This document shows positions 54,136-62,610 of a stretch of DNA of 64,000 nt, in pieces. This stretch comes from an archaeon (GTDB lineage Archaea; Methanobacteriota_B; Thermococci; Methanofastidiosales; NM3). Made by a program: the position numbers and the translations under genes. The stretch covers positions 62,001 through 126,000 of the forward strand of contig RXIG01000001.1 in assembly GCA_004212155.1 (NCBI GenBank), written 5' to 3'. Position 1 is the first letter of the stretch. Each line of letters opens with the position of its first letter. Under the pieces are notes generated by a model that was not told the origin of the DNA, did not search any database, and worked only from the letters and a program-made list of their open reading frames with translations.

Positions 54136-55083
54136 ATGGCAGATACACCGGCAGATGAACCTTCCCCAAAGAAGGAGAAGGATTCGCCATCTTCGGATGA
54201 AGCAAAAGGATCATCCACCTCTTCCATGGACAAACAGAAGGAAGAAAATAGGATCGCAGAACTCGAGAACAAGGTCAAGTCGCTCGAATCGCGTCCACAA
54301 CCACAGTACGCTGCCCATTCCAACGGTTCGGCCCTCAAGGTCATTGCCGCCATATTGGGGATTTTGTTTGTTGTTGCCACGGCGGGCGCTGTTTATTTTG
54401 CCAATGAGGCACGGATGAACGAAGACTGTGATGATAATTACAAGGAGCTTCTTGCAACCTACAACGAGCTCTCATCATCGTATTCTGTCGCACTGTCCGA
54501 GAAGCAGAGCCTGCAGAATCAGGTCGATTCCCTCAATGCGCAGATCACGAGCCTCTCCTCTCAACTGGAGGACCTGCGTGCCTCTTCGACCGGTAAGGAC
54601 GAGGAGTTAGCGTCGCTTGAATCGCAAGTGGAAGCATTGACGTCTGACCTCGAGGAAGCGGAGTCGGATCTTCATACGAAGACGCTTCGTGTCACATACC
54701 TCGAGACGCTGATTGACTCATACGAGGAACGCAACACCGAACTGGAGAACCAACTTGCAGCATGTCTTGCCGACCATGAAGAGCTGTGCGGCCTGACACC
54801 ATACATCGGCAACTTCTGGACATCACCCTCGACGTACGTCTCCCTGGCACCAGGCGAGGATGATATCGCTACACGCGAATACTACATCTACCTATGTGTC
54901 GGATGCAGCGACTGCAACGTATGTTCGTACAATCCCTGCGACCCCTGCGGCATATGCGACCCCGTATGCTGCGACTACGACGGCCCATGGGAGAAGATAC
55001 GCCTTACAGTGCGCGTGACCACAGACTTCACCGATGGCGATGAGCGACAGAAAATAGAGATTGTATCGTGGAAATGGGTGTAA
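54136..55083 (+). CDS. Coiled-coil membrane protein with Cys-rich outer segment
   Basis: 315 residues. A disordered, charged N-terminus (about 1-60) is followed by one span (about 68-90, VIAAILGILFVVATAGAVYF), a long coiled coil (about 100-215) and a C-terminal domain (about 220-315) with a compact Cys-rich segment, CVGCSDCNVCSYNPCDPCGIC and then CDPVCC (about 253-280), holding 11 cysteines. With the coiled coil outside the membrane, these may form disulfides or bind metal. The ATG at 54136 lies 7 nt after AAAGGAGG; the ATG at 54118 precedes that site. Function unknown. Confidence 0.7.
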   Translation: MADTPADEPSPKKEKDSPSSDEAKGSSTSSMDKQKEENRIAELENKVKSLESRPQPQYAAHSNGSALKVIAAILGILFVVATAGAVYFANEARMNEDCDDNYKELLATYNELSSSYSVALSEKQSLQNQVDSLNAQITSLSSQLEDLRASSTGKDEELASLESQVEALTSDLEEAESDLHTKTLRVTYLETLIDSYEERNTELENQLAACLADHEELCGLTPYIGNFWTSPSTYVSLAPGEDDIATREYYIYLCVGCSDCNVCSYNPCDPCGICDPVCCDYDGPWEKIRLTVRVTTDFTDGDERQKIEIVSWKWV

Positions 55084-55122
55084 CTTTTTTAATACCCTTT
55101 CTTTTCTTTTCTATTGATTACT

Positions 55123-56952
55123 ATGCGAATCGCTGTAGTTGAGTACGATAAGTGCAAACCGAAGAAGTGCTCGTATGAGTGCCAGACGTTCTGTCCAGGC
55201 GTGAGGATGGGCGAGGAGACTGTCGTCATCAGCGACGATAACAAGAAACCCATCATATCCGAAACACTTTGTTCGGGGTGCGGTATCTGCGTTCACAAGT
55301 GCCCATTCGGTGCTATCCACATCATCAACCTTCCCGAGGAGCTCGAGGAACCGGTCCACCAGTTTGGCCCAAACTCGTTTCGCCTCTACCGCCTTCCCGT
55401 CCCGAAGGAGAACTCCGTGCTGGGGATCATAGGCCCAAACGGCGTGGGAAAGACCACGGCCATCAAGATCCTTTCCGGCGAGATCGTTCCCAATCTTGGC
55501 AACTATGACGAGTTCTCCTCGTTGCTCGGCACGTTCTCGCAACACACGATATCAAGGGGGGAGCGCGCGCGCCAGTACGACATCATCGCACGTTACTTCC
55601 GCGGCTCAGAGCTTCAACCCTACTTTGAAAAGCTTCAGGAAGGCGAGCTCAAGGTCGTCTCCAAGCCGCAATACGTTGACAAGATCCCCAAGGTCGTCTC
55701 GGGCACCGTCGAGGAGGTCATAAACAAGGTCGACGAACGCAACATGGCAGACGGCCTCTTCGATGAGTTCGGCATGGAAGAGGTGCGCGAACGCACGCTC
55801 GAGGACCTCTCAGGCGGCGAGCTTCAGCGTCTGGCCATCATGGCCGCCATCGTGCGTGATGCAGACGTCTACTACTTCGACGAACCCTCGTCATACCTTG
55901 ACATCTACCAGCGTCTCAACGTCGCCCGCGTCATACGGCGCCTTTCAAAGGACAAGACGGTCATCGTCATCGAACACGACCTTGCCGTGCTCGACTATCT
56001 CAGCGACCATGTCCATCTCATCTACGGACGCCCCGCCGTCTACGGCATCGTCTCATCGCCGATGGGAGTCCGCGTCGGCATCAACACGTATCTCCAGGGA
56101 TTCTTGAAGGATGAAAACGTCAGATTCAGGAACGAGGAGATCAAGTTCACCTATAAGTCACCGAAGGAGTGGTCGTCCGAGGACGTGCTCTTCGCATACC
56201 CGGAGCTTACCAAGGACTTTTCGACATTTTCTCTCTCCGTCTCGCCTGGCGAGGTCTACAAGGGAGAGGTCGTTTCGATCGTGGGTCCAAACGCCACCGG
56301 AAAATCGACCTTCGTAAAGATGATCGCAGGCGTCGAGGAACCCACGTCTGGCGACCTTTCCAGAGAGCTCGAGGTGTCATACAAGCCCCAATACATCAAG
56401 CGTGACTTTGACGGCACCGTGCGGGAGCTGCTCTTTGCCGTGGCCAAGAGCACGCTTTATGAGAGCTGGTACAAGACCGAGATCCTCTCGCCACTCCAGC
56501 TCACCATGCTGCTTGACAATCGCGTCGATGAGCTCTCAGGCGGCGAGCTCCAGCGAACGGCTATCGCCGCATGCCTATCGAAGAAGGCGGACCTCTACCT
56601 GCTCGACGAGCCGTCTGCCTATCTCGACGTGGAGCAGCGCCTCGCCATGGCAAAGACGATCAGGAGACGTATGGAAAACGAGGACACGACCGCCATCGTC
56701 GTCGAGCACGACCTCGTCACGACAGATTACATCTCGGACCGCACCATCGTATTCTCCGGCACGCCGAGCGTTGATGGCTGTGCTTCGTCGCCCATGATGA
56801 TGCGCACTGGGATGAACGACTTCCTTTCCCGCATCGACATCACGTTCAGACGGGACTCGGAGAACGGCAGGCCCCGCGCGAACAAGCGCGATAGCCAGCT
56901 CGACAGGAAGCAAAAGGACATGGGAGAGTATTACTACTCCCAGGTCAAATAG
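55123..56952 (+). CDS. abce1: ABCE1/Rli1 ribosome recycling ATPase
   Basis: 609 residues. An N-terminal iron-sulphur domain with eight Cys (DKCKPKKC...CQTFCPG and LCSGCGICVHKCPFGAI) precedes two ABC domains: GPNGVGKTT, LSGGELQR and YYFDEPSSYLD in the first; GPNATGKST, LSGGELQR and LLDEPSAYLD in the second. It splits ribosomes after termination. I chose the ATG at 55123; the TATA-like box CTTTTTTAATACC (55084-55096) lies about 33 nt upstream, which leaves a very short leader. Confidence 0.97.
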   Translation: MRIAVVEYDKCKPKKCSYECQTFCPGVRMGEETVVISDDNKKPIISETLCSGCGICVHKCPFGAIHIINLPEELEEPVHQFGPNSFRLYRLPVPKENSVLGIIGPNGVGKTTAIKILSGEIVPNLGNYDEFSSLLGTFSQHTISRGERARQYDIIARYFRGSELQPYFEKLQEGELKVVSKPQYVDKIPKVVSGTVEEVINKVDERNMADGLFDEFGMEEVRERTLEDLSGGELQRLAIMAAIVRDADVYYFDEPSSYLDIYQRLNVARVIRRLSKDKTVIVIEHDLAVLDYLSDHVHLIYGRPAVYGIVSSPMGVRVGINTYLQGFLKDENVRFRNEEIKFTYKSPKEWSSEDVLFAYPELTKDFSTFSLSVSPGEVYKGEVVSIVGPNATGKSTFVKMIAGVEEPTSGDLSRELEVSYKPQYIKRDFDGTVRELLFAVAKSTLYESWYKTEILSPLQLTMLLDNRVDELSGGELQRTAIAACLSKKADLYLLDEPSAYLDVEQRLAMAKTIRRRMENEDTTAIVVEHDLVTTDYISDRTIVFSGTPSVDGCASSPMMMRTGMNDFLSRIDITFRRDSENGRPRANKRDSQLDRKQKDMGEYYYSQVK

Positions 56953-56957
56953 CGGAC

Positions 56958-57581
56958 CTAGAGCAACTGCGAGACATCGTTGACAATCTCGCGCGTCACG
57001 TCCATTATCGCCTTGTCGCCGCGGATGGTGCGTATACGTGCGTCGTGGCGGGTTTCGAACTCCTCGAACACGTCGATGAATTCTTTGCGTATGCGCGCCA
57101 GGGTCTCTCGCTTCTCGAAGTACTCCGTCCTGTGCCGCACGCTCCTGCGGTCCTCGCTCACGAAGGGGTCCACATCGAGGAAGAACGTCGCATCAGGGAG
57201 CAGGCAATCCCGGTTGAGCTCCTTGATCCAAGCACGGTCAAGCTCCGTTCCCTGATACGCCATGTTTGAAAAGAAGTATCTGTCGCAGATGACGGTCGTT
57301 CCCTTCTCGAGCTCAGGCACGACCTCGTTGTGAAGGTGGTCCATGCGGTCAGCTGCGAAGAGGAGCGCGAAGCTGTGGGCGGTAAGCGATATCCTATGGG
57401 TGAGCGCAAGGCGTATGACCGCGCCAGCGGGCCCATCGGTAGGCTCCTTCGTCTTGCATACCTTGTACCCTTCATGCTCGAGCGCTTCCTTGACGGCCGC
57501 GGTCTGCGTGCTGAGCCCCGCCCCGTCGATCCCTTCGATCACGATGAGCTTTCCGTCGTACGTGTTGCGTGGGAACGCCAT
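56958..57581 (-). CDS. tmk: Thymidylate kinase-like protein with altered Walker A
   Basis: 207 residues. FVIEG-type N-terminus, CDRYFFSNMAYQG (the DR(Y/H) motif, about 98-110), FLDVDP and RRSVRHRTEYFEKRE match thymidylate kinase, which makes dTDP from dTMP. The P-loop reads GIDGAGLSTQ (17-26), with Leu23 (codon 57513-57515, CTC) where active kinases have Lys. This may weaken catalysis or mark a subfamily with another role. The ATG at 57581 has GGTGA upstream. It converges on abce1 with 5 bp between. Confidence 0.85.
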   Translation of the reverse strand: MAFPRNTYDGKLIVIEGIDGAGLSTQTAAVKEALEHEGYKVCKTKEPTDGPAGAVIRLALTHRISLTAHSFALLFAADRMDHLHNEVVPELEKGTTVICDRYFFSNMAYQGTELDRAWIKELNRDCLLPDATFFLDVDPFVSEDRRSVRHRTEYFEKRETLARIRKEFIDVFEEFETRHDARIRTIRGDKAIMDVTREIVNDVSQLL

Positions 57582-57611
57582 CTCTTCACCGTATCTTTCG
57601 ACACAGGCGCG

Positions 57612-58421
57612 TTATAAATACCTTATGTTGGTCGCCCAACCGTTGCACCAGTATCCAAGGCAGTCTCGGCACGTGTTGGCGAGCCAGAGCGCGTTGCGCC
57701 GCACGCCACGGTACCAGAACGCTGACGCCACCTGGGCTTCTGCGTTTTCGTACTTGCACGCCTTGTGCGGAATAGGGGTGTCGACATGCGCCTGGCCGAC
57801 GATGAATGACCCTAGGTCCCATGTCCTCAGATGGTATCTCTCACCGCCCCAACGGTCCTTGAAATAGTTCGAGTCCTGAGCGTACATGCGCCCTCGATAA
57901 GGGACGAAGTTGATGTTTGCCTCGTAGATGCGCCATGTGGGGCAGCGTTCCCAACCGTCGCGCCCAAGCTTTCGTGAGACCGGCCATTCGCTCCCCGTGT
58001 TGAAGACGAGATTGATGGGGTCTGCCCTGACAAAGACGGTAAATCGCAACAGCGGGGCCCCGTACGCCTCGTAGGTCCACCGGGGGTACTTGCTTGAGCA
58101 TGGGATGCCGTAGCGGGGGTCGATGATCTCGATCTCCCTGACCGAGACGCGGTCGCGTTCGGGCGGCCGTGTCGTGCTTCGTGCCGTATGGTGTAGCGCA
58201 TCGACGCCGAAGCGTTGCCGTATCGACGGACCGCTCAGCGTCGTCTTCACGATATACTCCCCATCTTCCTCGATGACCGTCCTGTCCTCGAGTACCGTAA
58301 GCTCCATGCGCGGGTTGACAAGGGGTCCCCGCGAGGTGCGAAGGTTACGTGCGGTGACAGGAAATGCGAGCAGTATCAGCAATGCTGCCACAATCAATAT
58401 CCTTCCTTTGGTATTCATCAT
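57612..58421 (-). CDS. Secreted or lipid-face protein of unknown function
   Basis: About 269 residues. MMNTKGRILIVAALLILLAF with VTA after it is a signal peptide or single anchor (about 1-23). The mature part is Arg/Tyr/Trp-rich with five cysteines, ending in LANTCRDCLGYWCNGW. No family recognised. Longer frames start upstream (58496) without support; a TATA-like minus-strand ATTATTCTAG (about 58446-58455) would place the start near the tandem ATGs at 58421 and 58418. It ends 30 bp upstream of the tmk start on the same strand and may be co-transcribed with tmk. Confidence 0.55.
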   Translation of the reverse strand: MMNTKGRILIVAALLILLAFPVTARNLRTSRGPLVNPRMELTVLEDRTVIEEDGEYIVKTTLSGPSIRQRFGVDALHHTARSTTRPPERDRVSVREIEIIDPRYGIPCSSKYPRWTYEAYGAPLLRFTVFVRADPINLVFNTGSEWPVSRKLGRDGWERCPTWRIYEANINFVPYRGRMYAQDSNYFKDRWGGERYHLRTWDLGSFIVGQAHVDTPIPHKACKYENAEAQVASAFWYRGVRRNALWLANTCRDCLGYWCNGWATNIRYL

Positions 58422-58534
58422 GAACGCGTTGTGCAGCAAAGAATAACTAGAATAATACGTATCTATTCCGTAGGATTGCAAAAAAGCCCTATACATTTAA
58501 ATAATTCTCCCATTAAATGGAAACACGTGATACC

Positions 58535-59848
58535 ATGGGGAATTACAAGATAATCCATGACGTCGTCCATGGGAGCATAAAGTTGGACGAGATCATGCTC
58601 GATCTCGCAAAGACGCCAGAGCTCAACAGATTGCATGGCATCAAACAGCTCGGTCTCGTCTATCTCGTCTTCCCTGGTGCCCACCATACACGATTCGAGC
58701 ATTCTCTTGGCGTGGCCCACATCGCAAGCAGGATCGCGCACGAGCTCAAGATCACCGAGCAGGAGGATACGTTCGTCAAGGCCGCAGGATTTCTCCATGA
58801 TATCGGCCACGGCCCATTCTCACACACGCTCGAATACATTTTCCATGATATGCTTGGCATCGACCACATGCAGATCACAAAAGATATCATCACAGGCGAT
58901 TACGACATCGTCGGACCAACAGCACACGACACCTGCGATGCCGACCCGATACCTGTCATCCTCGAACGGTACGGGCTCGATCCGAAGGAGGTCGCAGATC
59001 TTGTGACTGGAGGCGATCAGTCCACAGACTACCCGTGGTCCCTTCGCACATCTGAGGACGGCCAGCAGTTCATGAACGATCGCAGGTACCTTCCACAGAT
59101 CATCCATAGCCCCATCGACGCCGATCAGCTCGACTTCCTCCTGAGGGATTCGTACTACACCGGCGTGGCGCACGGAGCGGTCGACCTCGACCGCCTGCTC
59201 AAGACGATGGAGATCCATAACAACGACCTCATCGTACACCGCAAGGGCGTTGTGGCAGTCGAGGGCATGCTCGTCGCACGGGGGCTCATGTATTCCTCCG
59301 TTTACTTCCACAAGACCGCTCGCATCGCCGAGGTCATGCTCTCCCGCGCAGTAGAGTCGTTCGTTCGTGAGGCGCCCTCAGAGGAAATACCCAAGATGAT
59401 CGACGCCGACCTCATCAAGTGGATGGAAACGGGATCGGACTACTGCAAGGACATCATCGAACGCATCAGGTACCGCAACCTCTACAAGAAGGCATACATC
59501 ATCGGCCTCGAGGACCTTGATGAGGACCAGCGCACCGACCTGTCAGCCCTCGCCAATCAGCGTGAGCGCAGGCGTGTCGAGGAGGAGATATGCCGCAAGG
59601 CGCACATACCCGAAGGCAACGCACTTATCGACATCCCCGCCCCCGAGCTTCTCGTGTCCGAGCCTCGCATCGCAAAGACGAACGTCAAGATACTCGATGA
59701 CGACAACAAGGTCTCATCGCTCTCGCGATTCTCGCCGCTTGCAAGCGCGCTTCGCAAGCGCCGCGTGACGGATTGGGCGGCCATGGTGTTTTGCAACGGA
59801 AAGTATAAAAGTCAGGTTTCCAAAGTTGCGGAAAAGCTCCTTGAATGA
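58535..59848 (+). CDS. HD-domain phosphohydrolase (dGTPase/SAMHD1-like)
   Basis: 437 residues. HTRFEHSLG (His51, His56) and FLHDIGHGPFSH (His88, Asp89) are the metal-binding HD motifs, and a second-half region with IHSPIDADQLDFLLRDSYYTG completes the HD site seen in SAMHD1-like dNTP hydrolases. The substrate is probably a dNTP or another nucleotide. The ATG at 58535 has GTGATACC upstream and a TATA box CATTTAAATA (58493-58502). Confidence 0.88.
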   Translation: MGNYKIIHDVVHGSIKLDEIMLDLAKTPELNRLHGIKQLGLVYLVFPGAHHTRFEHSLGVAHIASRIAHELKITEQEDTFVKAAGFLHDIGHGPFSHTLEYIFHDMLGIDHMQITKDIITGDYDIVGPTAHDTCDADPIPVILERYGLDPKEVADLVTGGDQSTDYPWSLRTSEDGQQFMNDRRYLPQIIHSPIDADQLDFLLRDSYYTGVAHGAVDLDRLLKTMEIHNNDLIVHRKGVVAVEGMLVARGLMYSSVYFHKTARIAEVMLSRAVESFVREAPSEEIPKMIDADLIKWMETGSDYCKDIIERIRYRNLYKKAYIIGLEDLDEDQRTDLSALANQRERRRVEEEICRKAHIPEGNALIDIPAPELLVSEPRIAKTNVKILDDDNKVSSLSRFSPLASALRKRRVTDWAAMVFCNGKYKSQVSKVAEKLLE

Positions 59849-59865
59849 GCAGATAAGGCGAGTCT

Positions 59866-61356
59866 ATGTTCTCCCTGGTAAATCGAGTGCTTGACATCAA
59901 ACTGATACTCAAGGATCTCGGGTCCATTCTGCAAGGCATCGGCATCGTGACCATGCTCCCCATTCTTCTCTGCTACTTTTACCGTTCAGAGACCGACCTC
60001 ATCCCGTACTTTGTCATACCAGGGCTCATAGCTTTCTTCATCGGCTGGATGCTTTCACGCATCGTTGTCGAGCTTCATCTCCAGATACGCCACGCCATGA
60101 TGATTTCGTCGCTTGCATGGCTTTCAGCTGCGCTCGTGGGATCGTTTCCTCTCTACTATCTTTCTGACCTTACCTTTTTTGACGCATACTTCGAGGCGAT
60201 GTCGGCGTGGACCGGCACGGGTCTCACGATGTTTACCAATCCGCTCTCAGTTGAGGGGCTGCCACACATCCTGCTATTCTTCAGATCGCTTCAGCAGTGG
60301 GCGGGAGGCATCGGCGTCGTGCTGGTCGCCATGGTGGTGCTGATACGCCCAGGGGTATCGGCTGCTCGCCTTTATATCTCTGAGGCGCGAGCAGAGAAGA
60401 TCAAACCAACTTTCCTTGGGACTGTTCGCGTCATATGGAAGATCTACGTCCTCTATACCATTATCGGGATCGTCCTTTTCACCCTTGTAGGCATGCCATT
60501 CTTCGAGGCGGTCAACCACTGCTTTACCGGCCTTGGCACGGGCGGCATGTCGACAAAGGACAGTTCGATAGCGTTCTTTGACTCGTTCAAGGTCGAGCTC
60601 GTCGCTATCTTTCTCATGACGATGGGTGCCATCAACTTCACCATCCACTACAAGGCATTTTTCAAGGGCAAGCTGCGCGCACTCATCAAGGACGTGCAGG
60701 TGCAGGCACTATTTGTCATTACCGGGTTCATCCTGGCGGTCCTCGTCCTTGACCTGTCACAGGTCTACTATCCATTCGAGGCGGCCCGCAAGGGTCTCTT
60801 CCAGGTCTTTAGCGCGATCACGTGCTGCGGATTCTCGACAGACGTGCTTGCGAACTGGTCCGAGACGAGCAAGCTGCTCATCATACTGCTCATGATATGC
60901 GGCGGCGGCGCCGGTTCGACCGCTGGCGCGCTCAAGCTGATACGCATCGTCGTCGTGTTCAAGACGCTAAGCACCCAGATCCGTCGGGCGCTCCTGCCCC
61001 GCGGTGCCGTCGTCTCGATAAAGGTGGGAGAAACGGTCTTCAAGGACAAGGATGTCATGGAGGCGCTGCTCTTCTCACTCGTCTATATACTCTTTTTGCT
61101 GGCAGGTTCGTTCATCCTCATGTGGCTTGGCAACGGGAGCATGAACGCGTTTTTCGAGATGGCGTCTGCCCAGGGCAACGTTGGATTGTCAGTGGGCATC
61201 ACATCCGTCACTCTCGATCCGGTGGGTAAGGCCGTACTCATCCTTGGAATGTGGATGGGCCGCCTCGAGATCATACCGACGCTTGTCTTCCTGGTCAACA
61301 TGGCGCTGATCCCGTTGAAGACGCCGCGAAGGCTAAGATCGATAAAAGAAGACTGA
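59866..61356 (+). CDS. trkH: Trk/Ktr potassium transporter, TrkH family
   Basis: 496 residues with four membrane-pore-membrane repeats. Filter-like loops include SAWTGTGLTMF (about 112), HCFTGLGTGGMST (about 216), SAITCCGFSTD and EMASAQGNVGLSVG. It takes up K+ with the aid of a peripheral NAD-binding partner (TrkA), which is not found in this window. It starts 17 bp after the HD gene, so they may be co-transcribed. The remnant of an IS element begins right after the stop. Confidence 0.94.
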   Translation: MFSLVNRVLDIKLILKDLGSILQGIGIVTMLPILLCYFYRSETDLIPYFVIPGLIAFFIGWMLSRIVVELHLQIRHAMMISSLAWLSAALVGSFPLYYLSDLTFFDAYFEAMSAWTGTGLTMFTNPLSVEGLPHILLFFRSLQQWAGGIGVVLVAMVVLIRPGVSAARLYISEARAEKIKPTFLGTVRVIWKIYVLYTIIGIVLFTLVGMPFFEAVNHCFTGLGTGGMSTKDSSIAFFDSFKVELVAIFLMTMGAINFTIHYKAFFKGKLRALIKDVQVQALFVITGFILAVLVLDLSQVYYPFEAARKGLFQVFSAITCCGFSTDVLANWSETSKLLIILLMICGGGAGSTAGALKLIRIVVVFKTLSTQIRRALLPRGAVVSIKVGETVFKDKDVMEALLFSLVYILFLLAGSFILMWLGNGSMNAFFEMASAQGNVGLSVGITSVTLDPVGKAVLILGMWMGRLEIIPTLVFLVNMALIPLKTPRRLRSIKED

Positions 61357-61366
61357 CGTACTCCCA

Positions 61367-61381
61367 CCACTGAAATAGTGG
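61367..61381. repeat. Subterminal hairpin at the right end of the IS605 remnant
   Basis: CCACT-GAAAT-AGTGG, 5-bp stem and 5-nt loop, flanked by CCCA and GGTT. It lies between the trkH stop and the tnpB remnant, where IS200/IS605 elements carry the hairpin recognised by TnpA and, for TnpB, the 3' end of the guide RNA. Confidence 0.6.
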
Positions 61382-61467
61382 GGTTCTATGGCCGGCATGC
61401 TTCCCATCCGTTGCCATTCTGGGGTATCATTGCTCCCTCTGCCATGTCCCTTTCCAGACAGATCGAT

Positions 61468-61794
61468 TCACGCATGTGCCAACGCAATGTTGAAAGCGGC
61501 GTTGACATCCGCATGATCAACGCGCCCATATGAAGCACACGAGAACTCCTTCCCGTCCCTGTTACCCCAAGTCCCGCACCTGCTGTATCGCTGTCTGGCA
61601 TAGGAGGGGCCGGCATAGGCGACCAGCACTCCCTGCAGCATGGCCCTGTATCCTATGGGCTGCTGGAGCGGAATAGAATGGCCAGCTGTTCAGGGAGTAG
61701 TTGAACGAGCGAGCTTCTTCCTGCCCTATATGCCTGATAGGCCCCATACTTATATTTTCGCATGATATTTCTTTGCCTTGTTTACGATTTCAAC
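61468..61794 (-). pseudogene. tnpB (IS605 OrfB) C-terminal remnant
   Basis: The translation can be followed through EIVNKAKKYHAKI, a stop, VWGLSGI, another stop, GRKKLAR, a frame change, FNYSLNSWPFYS, a frame change, and then AYAGPSYARQRYSRCGTWGN and DHADVNAAFNIA before the final stop (61468-61470). This is the RuvC-II to zinc-ribbon to RuvC-III part of TnpB. The catalytic Glu of the RuvC-II EDL motif is replaced (VWGL), and two zinc cysteines are Tyr. The RuvC-III Asp is still present. The N-terminal two thirds are missing. Confidence 0.8.
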
Positions 61795-61920
61795 GTTGAT
61801 CTGTTCCTTTTTTTGGTAGAGCACGTCTTTTAGGCGCGATTCAACATCTTCAACTAGCACACCTCGACGGTATGTGGGACACCATATGGGTTGGTATCTA
61901 TGTTGAATACGACCGTAGAT
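61795..61920 (-). pseudogene. tnpA (IS200 Y1 transposase) N-terminal remnant
   Basis: Reading leftward gives HRYQPIWCPTYRRGVLVEDV followed by ESRLKDVLYQKKEQINVE, which resembles the N-terminal region of IS200-type transposases (HIVWCPKYRR...). It runs in frame into tnpB-like sequence (EIVNKAKKYHAKI), so a deletion seems to have joined the front of tnpA to the back of tnpB. The HUH motif and catalytic Tyr are gone. Confidence 0.6.
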
Positions 61921-61930
61921 TTACGTTTCC

Positions 61931-62090
61931 ATCGTTGGCAAGGCACAATGGATATACGATAATTTCCTTATTAAATAATAAGAAAAAAAATGACCAATAT
62001 TAAGACAAGCATATGTGAAAAAGAACAAAAATCATTCATCCCCCTGCAAAAGGCCGTGGGCTTTCTGGTAAAACTAGCGTACGGCGGGCG
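61931..62090. other. AT-rich non-coding stretch
   Basis: A run of A-rich sequence (61975-62040) follows the IS remnant. I see no gene, and the short frames here have no start signals. Confidence 0.4.
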
Positions 62091-62594
62091 TCACTCGAGG
62101 ACGTCCTTGTCGATGATCTCGTCAGGCGTGATCACCGATATGCCCGTTCTGTTGCCAAGGATCTCCACCTTGACGATCTTTTTCGGATAATCGAGATTCA
62201 CGACAGCCCCCAGTTCGTCGACGATGCGCGCCCCGAGCTCGCGTTCGATATCCTTTGACGAGGACACCTTGTTGCCCCTGCGCTTGCAGCGCACGGCAAA
62301 CGCCTCCCCTTCGGCGATGCGTTCACGCGCCATCTCAAATCCTTGTTCGATGATGCGCCCCTTGTCGGTGGGGATCATCTCATCGAGCGGTATGGCGCGG
62401 TGGATGGCAGTGGTCTCGTACGCGCGTATCGCCTCCAGGGCAGCATCACGCTCCATGGGAACGGTGACGAGGATGACGCCCGGATACGGCGTCCGCTTCA
62501 CCTTCGCATCCTCTCCGAACGCCCATTCAAGCTCCCACATCGCGTCGAACTGCCGATAGAGGGGCGATGTCACGAGAAAGTACATGGTAGCCAT
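62091..62594 (-). CDS. THUMP-domain protein, Tan1-like
   Basis: 167 residues. The C-terminal two thirds form a THUMP domain (SSSKDIERELGARIVDELGAVV..., then VKVEILGNRTGISVI), preceded by an N-terminal ferredoxin-like part. Size and layout match archaeal Tan1, the tRNA-binding partner for N4-acetylcytidine formation. The ATG at 62594 has TGTGA upstream; the next ATG is three codons inside. It lies 16 bp downstream of hisD on the same strand. Confidence 0.85.
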   Translation of the reverse strand: MATMYFLVTSPLYRQFDAMWELEWAFGEDAKVKRTPYPGVILVTVPMERDAALEAIRAYETTAIHRAIPLDEMIPTDKGRIIEQGFEMARERIAEGEAFAVRCKRRGNKVSSSKDIERELGARIVDELGAVVNLDYPKKIVKVEILGNRTGISVITPDEIIDKDVLE

Positions 62595-62610
62595 GGTGGT
62601 TCACATGCAT

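Larger units (their letters stand above)
61357..61930 (-). mobile_element. Decayed IS200/IS605-family element
   Basis: A wreck of an IS605-type element lies directly after trkH. It contains a right-end hairpin (61367-61381), a tnpB fragment with stops and a frameshift (61468-61794) and a short tnpA-like fragment (61795-61920), all read leftward. The left boundary cannot be defined; sequence beyond about 61930 is AT-rich and non-coding to 62090. The element cannot move by itself. Confidence 0.75.
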
